This document shows, piece after piece, positions 1-8,297 of a DNA stretch of 46,227 bases. Every line of letters starts with the position of its first letter. Within the stretch, counting starts at the first letter, position 1. The position numbers were made by a program, and so were the translations under genes. The notes below the pieces were generated by a model that saw nothing but the letters and a program-made list of their open reading frames with translations, was not told the origin of the DNA and made no database searches. Source of the DNA: Verrucomicrobiota bacterium (lineage in GTDB: Bacteria > Verrucomicrobiota > Verrucomicrobiia > Limisphaerales > UBA8199); contig JAAYVL010000100.1 of NCBI GenBank assembly GCA_012517205.1, positions 1 to 46,227 of the forward strand, given 5' to 3'.

Positions 1-1
1 C

Positions 2-58
2 AGGCTCCGGCCCCAGGCCTGGGAGCAGGCCGCGAAGCTGGCGCGGGCGCGGGCCTGA
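2..58 (+). CDS. Possible 3' end of an unidentified gene (partial)
   Basis: An open frame enters from the left edge and ends with TGA at 56-58. The 18 visible residues are basic and helix-like, ending in alternating Ala and Arg. No family can be named from so short a piece, and in DNA this GC-rich an open frame of this length can arise by chance. Confidence 0.25.
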   Translation, partial: RLRPQAWEQAAKLARARA

Positions 59-657
59 GCGGGAGACCGGGCGTCGCGGGGCATGGTTAACGCCCGGCAA
101 CATTGGCCAAAGGGCGTCGTGTAATAGACATAAGCTCCGAGGCGTCCGGAGCGGGGGGAATCGAGTAATTTCATAAGCGAGAAACTTCCATGGTTATAGT
201 AATCCAAAGCCGGGAGTGCGGCCCGGCGGCCCGCGCGCGCGGGTCAGTTAACCGGGCAGCGGTTTATCCCCAGCCACCGGAAAAAGGGTATCAGGCCGGA
301 GGCGGCGGTCAACGAAGATAGCAACCCGCCGGATTCGAGCGCGCCGCGTTTGGCTGAGGTGCCAGCCTTTTTGTGGGGCTGCCGTCCGGAGGGCAAGGCT
401 GGCCGGCAGAAGGGACGGAAAAAACAGGCAGTTGCTCAAGCGCACAGGAGCAAAGGGAGGCGGAGTTCCCGGGCGGAAGCTGCGCGCGGCGCGCGAAATA
501 ACGTCCTGGCTGTCTGCGGCTGTGGCGGCGCGCGGGCGATGGAGCGGTTTGCTGCCGGTGCCGTTTTGAGGCCGCCGGTGGGAGGGTGTGGCGGGTGAGG
601 GCATGAGGAAAAGGCAGTTGCCGTCCGGCGAAGGGCGGGTAATGTTTTGGCCGAGTT
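59..657. other. Intergenic stretch with no convincing gene
   Basis: About 600 bases without a coding frame I would defend. Long frames exist on both strands, but their translations are rich in Arg, Pro, Ala and Gly with no recognisable domain, as expected of shadow frames in GC-rich DNA. No RNA gene or clear terminator was seen. Confidence 0.5.
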
Positions 658-1585
658 ATGATTCCGGCAGGGCGCAGCGTATGGCGGCGATTGACGCCGC
701 GTGAAATCCGGATGTTGTGCTACCTGGGGGTGCTGCTGGGAGTGGCGATCTGGAGATTTGCCCCGCGACCGTGGCATCCGGCCCACACCGTCGAAGTGCC
801 GCATTATGTCATCCAGTCCTCGGCCACGGAGTTGCAGACGGCGGAGGCGGGTCAGGCGTTGGAGATGCTTTACAGCGCCTATACGAGCCGCTTTGAGGGG
901 TGGGCGCAGTTCAGCCGGCGCATCCGAAGTTGAAGGTCAGGCTGTTCCGGGATCGGGCGGAGTTTCGCCGGATCAATCCCGGCCTGGGGTGGGCCGAAGC
1001 CTTTTATCGGAAGCCATATTGCCAGGCCTATTACGAGGCGGCAGAGATTAATCCCTGCCATGCGTTATTGCATGAGGCGGTGCATCAGCTCAACGAAGAA
1101 GTGACCGGGGTGGCGCTGGCCCAGTGGCTGGAGGAGGGATTGGCCACCTACTTTTCCACCAGCCGGATGATTTCGAACCGGCTGGCGGTGGGCCGGATAG
1201 ATGTGAATACCTACCCGTGTGGTGGTTGGACGAGTTGGCCGCCAGCCCCCACCTGGCGGAGAACCTTCGCAACGGCAGTGTGATTCCGTTGTTGGCGATT
1301 ATCACGAATCGCGGCGGCCCCAGCCTGAACCGGCGGGTCAACTTGTATTATCTGCACTGGTGGACGCTGGCGCATTTTATTTTTGAGGATTCGCAGTACG
1401 GCCAACGGGCGGGGTCCCTGGTGCGGCAGGGCGGGGGACTGGAGGCGTTCGAAGCGACGATCGGCCCGGTGGAGAAGGTGCAGGTGGAGTGGCATGATTA
1501 TGTCCGGCGGCTCAAGGCGGCGTGGACCGCCGGTGACGTGAGGTTTTTCAGGGACGGGATACTTCCGGAACCGGCGAAACCATGA
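658..1585 (+). pseudogene. Membrane-anchored gluzincin-type metalloprotease, broken by two frameshifts
   Basis: Three overlapping frames join into one protein of about 305 residues. The first frame (from 658) starts with a basic stretch and one hydrophobic segment, suggesting a membrane anchor or signal. The second, entered near 918-921, carries the zinc-binding HEAVH at 1071-1085, followed about 15 residues on by an EEGLATYF motif whose Glu would be the third zinc ligand. This is the arrangement of the peptidase MA-like superfamily. The third frame, entered near 1215, completes the helical C-terminus to 1585. Each shift fits a single missing base. The catalytic motifs are intact, so recent inactivation or a sequencing or assembly indel are both possible. 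The substrate is unknown. Confidence 0.7.
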
Positions 1586-1769
1586 GGGCGGGAGAGGAGG
1601 GAGGGGTTCCCTGGGCGGCCACGATGAGCGGGGCGCGCGCGGCAGCGAACCGCCGGCGGCCGGCGGATGGCGCGAGTGACGGGGCGGCGGCCCGGCGCGG
1701 GGGAATGGGCGATGGAATTGACCGGGGTCAAGGCGGCGGGAGGCGGGATGCCGGAGGTTGGGCGTGGCG

Positions 1770-2174
1770 ATGATGAGCACGGATGTTACGTCGGCGGCCG
1801 GTTCGGGCCCGCGCCGGGGCGCGGGGCGGCGGGTTGCGAGCCGGCGGCTGGAGCGCGAGTGGCGGACGATTCAGGCGATGGTGCGGCTGTATTGCCGCGC
1901 GCATCATGCGGGCGGCCGCGAGCTTTGCGCGGAGTGCCAGGGGTTGCTGGCCTATGCCGCCGTGCGGCTGGAGCGCTGCCGGTTCGGGGCGGAAAAACCC
2001 ACTTGCGCGCGATGCCCGGTGCATTGTTATCAGCCAGCCCGGCGGGAGCAGGTGCGGGCGGTGATGCGCTATGCGGGGCCGCGGATGGTCTGGCGGCATC
2101 CGGTGTTGAGTTGGTGGCATTGGGTGGATGGATTGAAGCGGCCGGCGGGAGGCGGACGGCGGGGCAGGGGATGA
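1770..2174 (+). CDS. YgbA-like protein (nitrous oxide-stimulated promoter family)
   Basis: A protein of about 134 residues. The core contains a basic helix, LYCRAHH, then LCAECQGLLAYA, then CARCPVHCY and an RAVMRYAGPRM segment ending in hydrophobic WRHPVLSWWH. This ordered Cys/His pattern is that of the YgbA_NO family, named for the Escherichia coli gene induced by nitrosative stress; in enterobacteria the family is linked to NO/NsrR regulation. The conserved cysteines suggest metal or Fe-S binding, though the biochemical role is not established. An upstream TTG at 1758 is possible, but ATG at 1770 or 1773 is more likely. The N-terminal 25 residues are low-complexity and lie outside the family core. 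Confidence 0.8.
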   Translation: MMSTDVTSAAGSGPRRGAGRRVASRRLEREWRTIQAMVRLYCRAHHAGGRELCAECQGLLAYAAVRLERCRFGAEKPTCARCPVHCYQPARREQVRAVMRYAGPRMVWRHPVLSWWHWVDGLKRPAGGGRRGRG

Positions 2175-2246
2175 GCCGGATCGGGCGGCATTTCCCGGAG
2201 GAGGAGCGGGTTCGGCTGCCTTGAGGCGCCCGGTGGCGGGCGGGGG

Positions 2247-3209
2247 TTATTCGCGGTTGCCGGGGTTCAGGCGCGGCGGGGTTTCGACTGGAAAGGCCCC
2301 GATCATCTGGCGCACCTCCGTTAAGACGGTTTCCACGGGAAGCTGGGCCAGGCCCGCCGGGTGGCGCAGCACGATCATTTTTTCACTGGGCGGCCGCCAG
2401 ATTTCCACCGCGGTTTCACCCCACAAGAGCACTCCCGGGAGGCCCACGGCGGCGGCGAGGTGCGAGATGCCGGAATCGTGGCCGATGAAGGCGCGGCAGC
2501 CGGCCAGGTGGCGCGCCAGTTCGGCCAGGGGACGGCTCTGCGCCACGCGCACCCGCGCGGGCGGCAGGGGGGCCGCGAGGCGCTTCAGCCGGTCGCCCTC
2601 GGCTTCTCCGCCCACGAGCAGCAACTCGAAGTCCGTGGCGGTGGCCAGATAATGCAGAAGCTCCGCCCACCGGGCTTCCGGCCAGTTTTTGCGCTCGCTG
2701 CCGCTGCCGGGATGGAGGGCCAGGGGGCCGGGCGGCGCCGGGGGCGGAGGCAGGCGCAGGCGGGGGACGGGGTCGGCGTCGAAGATGGCCAGGCGTTCGA
2801 GCGGCTGGAGATAGACTTTGGCGGCGTGCAGGCCGCCTCCGTCCATGGCCCGGTGCGGTCCGGGGATGAAGTCGGCGCCGGTGCAGAGGGCCACATTCGT
2901 CCGGAAAATGCCGTCCGGGTCGTAGAGATAGGAGACGATGACATCGAATCCGGCGAAGTAGCTGATGAGTTCGGGGGCCAGCCGGCCGCCGCGGGCGAAA
3001 AAGCCGGCGAGGTTGGCGGCTTCAATGGGTTGAACCCGGTTGACCAGGCCGCCCGCCAGGGCCAGTTGGGCGATGTGGGGATAGCCGAGGATTTCCAGGT
3101 GCGCGGCGGGGAACTGCCGCCGGAGCGAGGCGATCGCCGGCAGCGTGAGCACGAAGTCGCCGATGGCCCCGCCGCGAATCACCAACAGTTTGCCCTGGCC
3201 AGGATTCAC
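2247..3209 (-). CDS. Glycosyltransferase family 9 (ADP-heptose:LPS heptosyltransferase-like)
   Basis: 320 residues, usual for the family. The N-terminus has the GT9 signature LLVIRGGAIGDFVLTLPAI, which binds at the acceptor side. The C-terminal half has LALHPGSGSERKNWP and FIGHDSGISHLAAAVGLP, the nucleotide-sugar (ADP-heptose-type) binding region. Such enzymes transfer heptose to the inner core of lipopolysaccharide at the cytoplasmic face of the inner membrane, which fits the nearby O-antigen-ligase-like gene. It is the last gene of a minus-strand run starting at holB. The exact donor and acceptor cannot be read from the sequence, so I give no waa symbol. Confidence 0.85.
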   Translation of the reverse strand: MNPGQGKLLVIRGGAIGDFVLTLPAIASLRRQFPAAHLEILGYPHIAQLALAGGLVNRVQPIEAANLAGFFARGGRLAPELISYFAGFDVIVSYLYDPDGIFRTNVALCTGADFIPGPHRAMDGGGLHAAKVYLQPLERLAIFDADPVPRLRLPPPPAPPGPLALHPGSGSERKNWPEARWAELLHYLATATDFELLLVGGEAEGDRLKRLAAPLPPARVRVAQSRPLAELARHLAGCRAFIGHDSGISHLAAAVGLPGVLLWGETAVEIWRPPSEKMIVLRHPAGLAQLPVETVLTEVRQMIGAFPVETPPRLNPGNRE

Positions 3210-3240
3210 AGGCGCAAGGGATTCGGGGAGGCGGCGCGGC

Positions 3241-3804
3241 TCAGGAGACGGTGCGGAAGACCGTCAGCCCCAGGGCCGCCACGAACAGGCCGAACGCCAG
3301 CCCCAGGCTGCAGGCCACCTGGGTGCGCTGCGGGGTCGCGGTGCCCCAGGCCAGGAAATCGCGCAGGCGCCAGGGCGAAATGGTGAGCCAGATGCCGGCG
3401 AGGACCAGCCCATAGGCCCAGGTTTGGTTGATTAAGACCCAGTGCGTCTGGCTCAGCAGGGGGCGGCCGCTGTCCACCATCAGTTTGGCCAGCAGGAGCA
3501 GCACGATAGCCAGCCCGCGCACGGCCAGGAAGTCCTGCACGAATATGCAGGCGCCCAGGCCGATGGCCGCAAAGCCGACGAACAGGTGGCTCTTGAAACG
3601 GGCGAAATCGGCGATGGACTCCTGGCTCAGGTTCCACAGGAACCAGGCCGTGCCCAGGGCCATCAGGGCCAGCCCCCACGGCAGCGAGCGCGGGAACTTC
3701 CGCACCGCCGCGGCAAAGGCCGCGGGTTTGGCCAGGCCGTAGAGGAGCGGCAGCCCCACGCCCAAACCGAGCAACAGGCTCAAGGTCGAGAGTTTCAAAG
3801 TCAT
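3241..3804 (-). CDS. Integral membrane protein of unknown function
   Basis: 187 residues from ATG at 3804, chosen because a hydrophobic segment follows directly; an upstream start at 3849 would add 15 polar residues. There are about five or six hydrophobic segments separated by short basic loops, for example GWALMALGTAWFLWNL-like and LAIVLLLLAKLMVD stretches. No catalytic motif or known family was recognised. It lies between miaB (67 nt upstream) and the GT9 gene (31 nt downstream) on the same strand, so cotranscription is likely. A role in envelope biogenesis would be guesswork from position. Confidence 0.65.
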   Translation of the reverse strand: MTLKLSTLSLLLGLGVGLPLLYGLAKPAAFAAAVRKFPRSLPWGLALMALGTAWFLWNLSQESIADFARFKSHLFVGFAAIGLGACIFVQDFLAVRGLAIVLLLLAKLMVDSGRPLLSQTHWVLINQTWAYGLVLAGIWLTISPWRLRDFLAWGTATPQRTQVACSLGLAFGLFVAALGLTVFRTVS

Positions 3805-3870
3805 TTCAGCAACCGTGCGGAGGATGGGCGATAAGCCCCCGCGGCGCAAGCTGGGAATGGCGGCGTTTCG

Positions 3871-5229
3871 CTACTGTTCCCGCGGGGGGTGGCCGGTTTG
3901 GCCGTAGAGCGTGAACGTGCCCGCGTGCGAGATGCGCACGTCCAGGAGCTGGCCGCGGCAGTGCGGCGGGCCCTCGAATACGACGATCTTATTGCAGCGC
4001 GTGCGGCCGGTCAGGCGGGAAGGGTTCTTTTTGCTCGGCCCTTCCACCAGGACCTGGACCGCCCGGCCAACCAGCTTCTGGTGCTGGCGCGCGCCGGACT
4101 CATTGACGGCGGCCAGCAGCCGCTGGTTGCGCTCCTCTTTTACCGCCTGGCTGATTTGCCCGGGCATTTGCGCCGCGGGCGTGTCGCGCCGCGGCGAGTA
4201 TTTGAACACGAACGCCTGGTCGAGCTCGGCTTCGCGCACGAGCCGGAGGGTTTCCTCGAAGTCCGCCTCGGTTTCCCCGGGGAAGCCGGCGATGAAGTCG
4301 GTGCTGATGCCGATGGCGGGCTGCACGCGGCGCAGTTTCCCGATGATTTCCAGGAACCGCTCGCGGGTATAGCCGCGGTGCATCCGTTTCAGCACGGAGT
4401 TGCTGCCGCTTTGCACCGGGATATGGGCGTTTTCCACCAGTTTGCCGAGCCGCCCATAGGCTTCCACCAGGTCATCCGTGTACCCTTTCGGGTGGGGCGA
4501 GCTAAAGCGGATCCGCTCCAGGCCGTTGATTTCATTCACCGCTTCGAGCAGTTGCACGAAGGGGGTGCGGCCGTCGCGGCGGGGGATGAGGCCCCGGCCG
4601 TAGCTGGTGACGATTTGGCCCAGGAGGGTGATTTCCTTGACGCCCTGCGCGGCCAGCTCGCGGCATTCGGCCACGATATCGCGGATGGTCCGGCTGCGTT
4701 CCTGGCCGCGGGTGTGGGGGACGATGCAGAAGGTGCAGAATTGGTTGCAGCCCTGCATGATGCTCACATAGGCCGTCACGGATTTGCGGGCGTTGCCGTC
4801 GAGCAAATGCTCGCGAATCGCGGCTTCACTGCCTGCTTCCGCCGCCACGTCCACGACTTTCCCGCGCTGGCCGGTGAAAAGGCGGTCGAGGTGCTCCGCG
4901 GTGCGATGCAGCTTTTGCGTGCCGACAATCAGATCCACGTCCGGCAGGCGGTGGATCAGCCACGAGCCCCGGTTCTGGGCGACGCAGCCCAGGAAACCCA
5001 GCACCACCCGGGAGCGGCGGCGGCGGGTTTCCGCCACGAGGTTTTCCATTTTGCGCAGCGCTTTCTGCTCGGCTAAATCGCGCACGCTGCACGTGTTGAG
5101 CAGGATGACATCGGCCGATGCCTCGGAGGGGGCGAGCGAATAGCCCTGGGCGACGAGCTGCGCGGCGACCGCTTCGCTGTCGCGCTCGTTCATCTGGCAC
5201 CCGTAAGTCTTGATATAAACGCTCGGCAT
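3871..5229 (-). CDS. miaB: tRNA-2-methylthio-N6-dimethylallyladenosine synthase MiaB
   Basis: 452 residues, normal length. MiaB is a radical-SAM methylthiotransferase that adds the 2-methylthio group to N6-isopentenyladenosine at position 37 of tRNAs reading UNN codons. The N-terminal UPF0004 domain has its three cluster cysteines at about C11 (KTYGCQMN), C47 (LNTCSVRD) and C82 (GCVAQ). The radical-SAM motif CNQFCTFC gives C161, C165 and C168, followed by IVPHTRG. The last 70 residues form a TRAM RNA-binding domain (LVEGPSKKN, GRTRCNKIVVF). The start with MPSVYIKTYGCQMNERDSEA matches the family N-terminus well. It sits in the minus-strand run below the O-antigen-ligase-like gene. Confidence 0.95.
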   Translation of the reverse strand: MPSVYIKTYGCQMNERDSEAVAAQLVAQGYSLAPSEASADVILLNTCSVRDLAEQKALRKMENLVAETRRRRSRVVLGFLGCVAQNRGSWLIHRLPDVDLIVGTQKLHRTAEHLDRLFTGQRGKVVDVAAEAGSEAAIREHLLDGNARKSVTAYVSIMQGCNQFCTFCIVPHTRGQERSRTIRDIVAECRELAAQGVKEITLLGQIVTSYGRGLIPRRDGRTPFVQLLEAVNEINGLERIRFSSPHPKGYTDDLVEAYGRLGKLVENAHIPVQSGSNSVLKRMHRGYTRERFLEIIGKLRRVQPAIGISTDFIAGFPGETEADFEETLRLVREAELDQAFVFKYSPRRDTPAAQMPGQISQAVKEERNQRLLAAVNESGARQHQKLVGRAVQVLVEGPSKKNPSRLTGRTRCNKIVVFEGPPHCRGQLLDVRISHAGTFTLYGQTGHPPREQ

Positions 5230-5295
5230 AGGGGCTCGGCGAGTTTGATCAAATTAAGCCGCCCGCGCGGGGTTGAAAAGGTGGAAGTGGCCGGG

Positions 5296-6642
5296 TTAGC
5301 GGGGAGTTTCTGATTCCCGCCGGTTCAGCAGCCAGCCCAGCAAGGTGAAGGCGGGCCATGCGAGCGCCGGGATGTAAAGCCCGAACTCATAGAGGCTCTG
5401 CAAGCTCCAGCCCAGCACGCCCAGCCAGGCGGCGAATGCGAGCGCGTATTCCGGCCCGGCCGGGCGTTTGGGCCGCGCCCGGGGGAATCCCCAGACCAGC
5501 GCGCCGAGGATAAACCCGGTGTAGGCCAGCAGGCCGGCGATTCCGGAATCGGAAGCCTGCTGCAAGTAGTCGTTATGTGCCAGGCGCGCCATTTCGGATT
5601 CGGGCCGTTTGACCTGTTGATAGGCGATGGCGAATGTGCCCGGCCCGGTGCCGAGCCAGGGGTGGGCGCGGACTGTTTGGGCGGCGGCGCGCCAGTAGTC
5701 GAACCGGGCGACCACGCTCGTTGCCCCTTTCCGAAAAAAGGAGGCGTATTTCCAGAAGAAGCCGGCCAGTCCGGCCAGCAGGATCGCGGCCACGAGCAGG
5801 GTTTTGAGCCGCCGGCTGAATGGCACGCGCAGCAAAGCCAGCAGGCCCAGCAGGAGCATCAGCAGCCAGCCGCCTTTCGAGCCGGACCAATACAGGCAGG
5901 CCAGCCCGGCCATCCCCGCCAGGCTTATCAGAAAGGCGCGCGCGGCCGGGGTCAGAAACGCGCGCAGTTGTCCGAGGGCGGTGAGGAGCACCGGCAGCAG
6001 CAGCAGCAAAGCCCCGGCCAGGGTGTTGGGATAAAACAGCGTGCCAAAGATGCGATCGCTGGTGATTCGCTTCAGGTAGTCGGGGGATACGGTTTCCAGG
6101 TGGGGATATACGTAGAGGAAGAAATACTGGCGCGATTGCCGGAGTCCGCCCCAATGCTGCTCCCAGCCGACCGTCAGGACCAGCAGCAGCGCCCCGAGCA
6201 AGCCAATCCAGAATAGCCAGGCCTGCTTGACGCGGCGGAGGGAGAAGTAGCCAAGGTAAAAACAAAGCACGCACGCGCCGAAGTGTTTGAGGGTGGCGGT
6301 GGAGAGGCTCGGATCGGCGGACGCGGTGGCGGCGAGTCCCTGCCAGCCCAGCCAGATCAGCGGCAGGGCGATCAGCCAGCCGGGCGCGGGGGACCGCCAG
6401 TGCGCCACCGCCGCGCCCAGGACGGCGACCCCGGCCAGCATCCCATACGCCCAGGCGATGGGCCACGGATAGCCGAACAGGAACTCATATATCCCCTCCG
6501 GGGGGACCACCCACTGTTCGGTGATGGGCGGGTTGCCAAACTTTAACAGCGCCAGGCCGAGGAATGCGCCCCACAGGGCGGCAAAGAGAGCCGTCGGCCA
6601 CCCGGCCCGCGGGGTCTTGGCGGCTGGCGCGGGGAAGCTCAA
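5296..6642 (-). CDS. O-antigen ligase/polymerase-like membrane protein (Wzy_C)
   Basis: 448 residues with about ten to twelve hydrophobic segments and one larger external loop near residues 300-360. That loop holds GTGPGTFAIAYQQV and AHNDYLQQASDSGIAGLL, the Wzy_C signature with the HNDYLQ motif typical of the O-antigen ligase (WaaL)/polymerase family. These inner-membrane proteins join undecaprenol-linked glycans to lipid A core or polymerise them in the periplasm; ligase and polymerase cannot be told apart by sequence alone. The start lies 1 nt after the holB stop, indicating translational coupling. The GT9 gene further down the run supports a surface-glycan role. Confidence 0.85.
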   Translation of the reverse strand: MSFPAPAAKTPRAGWPTALFAALWGAFLGLALLKFGNPPITEQWVVPPEGIYEFLFGYPWPIAWAYGMLAGVAVLGAAVAHWRSPAPGWLIALPLIWLGWQGLAATASADPSLSTATLKHFGACVLCFYLGYFSLRRVKQAWLFWIGLLGALLLVLTVGWEQHWGGLRQSRQYFFLYVYPHLETVSPDYLKRITSDRIFGTLFYPNTLAGALLLLLPVLLTALGQLRAFLTPAARAFLISLAGMAGLACLYWSGSKGGWLLMLLLGLLALLRVPFSRRLKTLLVAAILLAGLAGFFWKYASFFRKGATSVVARFDYWRAAAQTVRAHPWLGTGPGTFAIAYQQVKRPESEMARLAHNDYLQQASDSGIAGLLAYTGFILGALVWGFPRARPKRPAGPEYALAFAAWLGVLGWSLQSLYEFGLYIPALAWPAFTLLGWLLNRRESETPR

Positions 6643-6643
6643 G

Positions 6644-7714
6644 CTACAGGTGGAGTTTCAGCAGCCCGACCTCCAGGGCCAGCGCTTCCTGGACGTTGGT
6701 CTGGAGGTAACGCTGGAGTTGTTCGAGGATGCACAGGTTCTCCCGTGCCGCTTTGGGCGAAAGCCGGCGCGCCACCGGGTGCGTCCCCGCCAGTTGAGGG
6801 AAAGCCAGCAGGGAGCGGAGGCTGGCTTGGGAGCCGGCGGATTCCCCCAGGGACAAGAGCCAGACATCCCGCAGCCACCATTGGAGGGCCAACAGAAATT
6901 CACCCCGCTGACGGCGGTATTCGGCTTCCACCGCGGCGTTAAGCTCCAGCGTCCATTGGTCGCGCAGCGCGGCGTCCACCTCCTCGTATTTCTCCAGCGG
7001 GGAACGAGCGTTGAGGTCTTTTTCGATGTCGTCCCGGACGGTTTTCAGTTTGCGGAGCAGCACATCCATGAGGCGGTAGCGGCCCAACAGGCTTTTCTGG
7101 CTGGCGGCCGCCATTTCACTGAACGCCGTCAGCCATTCGAGTTGCGCCGCCGCCCAGGCTGGGGGGCCTTCGCCGGCAAAATTCAAGCGCAGGCAGCGGG
7201 AGCGGATGGTTTCCAATAAACGCTCCGGCTCGGTCGTGAGCAGAATCAGCACCGAATGCGGCGGCGGCTCTTCGAGGGTTTTGAGAAAGGCGTTGGCCGC
7301 CTCCTCCGTCATGCGGTCGGCGGCCACGATGATGCCCACCTTGTATTGGCTTTCGGTGGGCTTGAGGTTCACCACGTCCAGCAGCACGCGGGGCGGGCTG
7401 TTGTCGCGATGGACAATCTGGCCGATTTTGATTTGCCGCAGCTTGGATTCGGGGCGCACCCAGAACACGTCGGCGTGCTGGCCGTCGCGCGCCTTCCGGC
7501 AGCCGGAGCAGCGGTCGCAGCAATCCACCGCCGCGCCGTTGCGCCGAACGGGGTGCTGGCAGTTCAAGGTTTGGGCCAGGGTGCGCGCCAAGGCTTCCAG
7601 GGAATCGAGATGGGGGCCGGCAAACAGGTAAGCGTGCGCCAGCCGCTGGCGCTCGAGTGAGCGTTGCAGCAGCTCCACGCCTTGCGCTTGCGCGGGAAAA
7701 TCTTTGAATGCCAT
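6644..7714 (-). CDS. holB: DNA polymerase III delta' subunit (clamp-loader)
   Basis: 356 residues. The AAA+ fold is recognisable: LAHAYLFAGP near the start, a Cys cluster of the zinc module (LNC followed by DCCDRCSGC), the segment VGIIVAADRMTEEAANAFLKTLEEPPPHSVLILLTT and the sensor-like IRSRCLRL. Delta' is a rigid stator of the clamp loader that places beta clamps on DNA. The usual phosphate loop after FAGP (GxGK) is replaced by HLDSLEAL, so this protein is unlikely to bind ATP there; delta' is often inactive as an ATPase in other bacteria too. It heads the minus-strand run, and its stop nearly touches the next gene's start. Confidence 0.88.
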   Translation of the reverse strand: MAFKDFPAQAQGVELLQRSLERQRLAHAYLFAGPHLDSLEALARTLAQTLNCQHPVRRNGAAVDCCDRCSGCRKARDGQHADVFWVRPESKLRQIKIGQIVHRDNSPPRVLLDVVNLKPTESQYKVGIIVAADRMTEEAANAFLKTLEEPPPHSVLILLTTEPERLLETIRSRCLRLNFAGEGPPAWAAAQLEWLTAFSEMAAASQKSLLGRYRLMDVLLRKLKTVRDDIEKDLNARSPLEKYEEVDAALRDQWTLELNAAVEAEYRRQRGEFLLALQWWLRDVWLLSLGESAGSQASLRSLLAFPQLAGTHPVARRLSPKAARENLCILEQLQRYLQTNVQEALALEVGLLKLHL

Positions 7715-7805
7715 CCGCTCTGTTATAAATCCCCGGCTGCGGGAAGGGAAGCGGGCATTTTAACGGGAGTTGACGGCGGGGGGGCTCAGCGCTTAAACCC
7801 TTGCC

Positions 7806-8009
7806 ATGGAATGCAAAAAGTCGCGCAACGTACAGTTCTGCAATTGCACCTACCCGGGCTGTGAAAAGCATGGCATCTGCTGCGAGTGCCTGCAATATCA
7901 CCTGGGCATGCGGCAGCTTCCCGGCTGCTGTTTTCCCAAAGAGGTCGAGCGCACGTACGACCGGAGCTTCGAACGTTTTGCCGCCCTGGTGAACGCGGGC
8001 CAGGTCTAG
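7806..8009 (+). CDS. Small cysteine-rich DUF6485 protein
   Basis: 67 residues beginning MECKKSRNVQFCNCTYPGCEK. Ten Cys occur in paired motifs (CNC, CEK, CCECL, CCF), followed by FPKEVERTYDRSFERF, which is the characteristic end of the DUF6485 cytosolic protein family. The spacing suggests a small metal- or Fe-S-binding domain; the function is unknown. It is divergent from holB (91 nt between starts) and stands alone before the MFS gene. Confidence 0.82.
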   Translation: MECKKSRNVQFCNCTYPGCEKHGICCECLQYHLGMRQLPGCCFPKEVERTYDRSFERFAALVNAGQV

Positions 8010-8297
8010 CGGGCGTTTTCCGGCGCCTCCGCTTTTCAAGCGCCTTCCGGGGTTTATTCCAACCGGCATCTCCGAGCGCCTCATCTGGCGCGCCGGGATT
8101 GAGGACGCCCGGCCGGGGACCGTCCGGCCGCGGCCCGTGAAGCGGCATTGGTTCTGGCGGCGCATTTTTTCCGGAGGAACGGGCGCGGCCGCGGCCATTC
8201 CCGGCCGGCAAGCCCTCAAGGGTTAACGGGTCAACGGGATGCGCGCGGAAGAGTTCTTGCTCCGCAGCGCCTTTTCCGGTCAGGATGGCTGCGCATA

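Noticed and set aside
658..1585. Programmed ribosomal frameshifting in the metalloprotease gene
   Set aside because: Two shifts of the same kind without slippery heptamers or stimulatory hairpins; indels or decay explain it better.
2361..3386. Plus-strand frame of 341 codons opposite the GT9 gene
   Set aside because: No recognisable motifs and antisense to a clear glycosyltransferase.
3889..5076. Plus-strand frame of 395 codons opposite miaB
   Set aside because: It lies wholly antisense to a clear MiaB and its translation is Ala/Gly/Arg/His-rich without domains: a GC-driven shadow.
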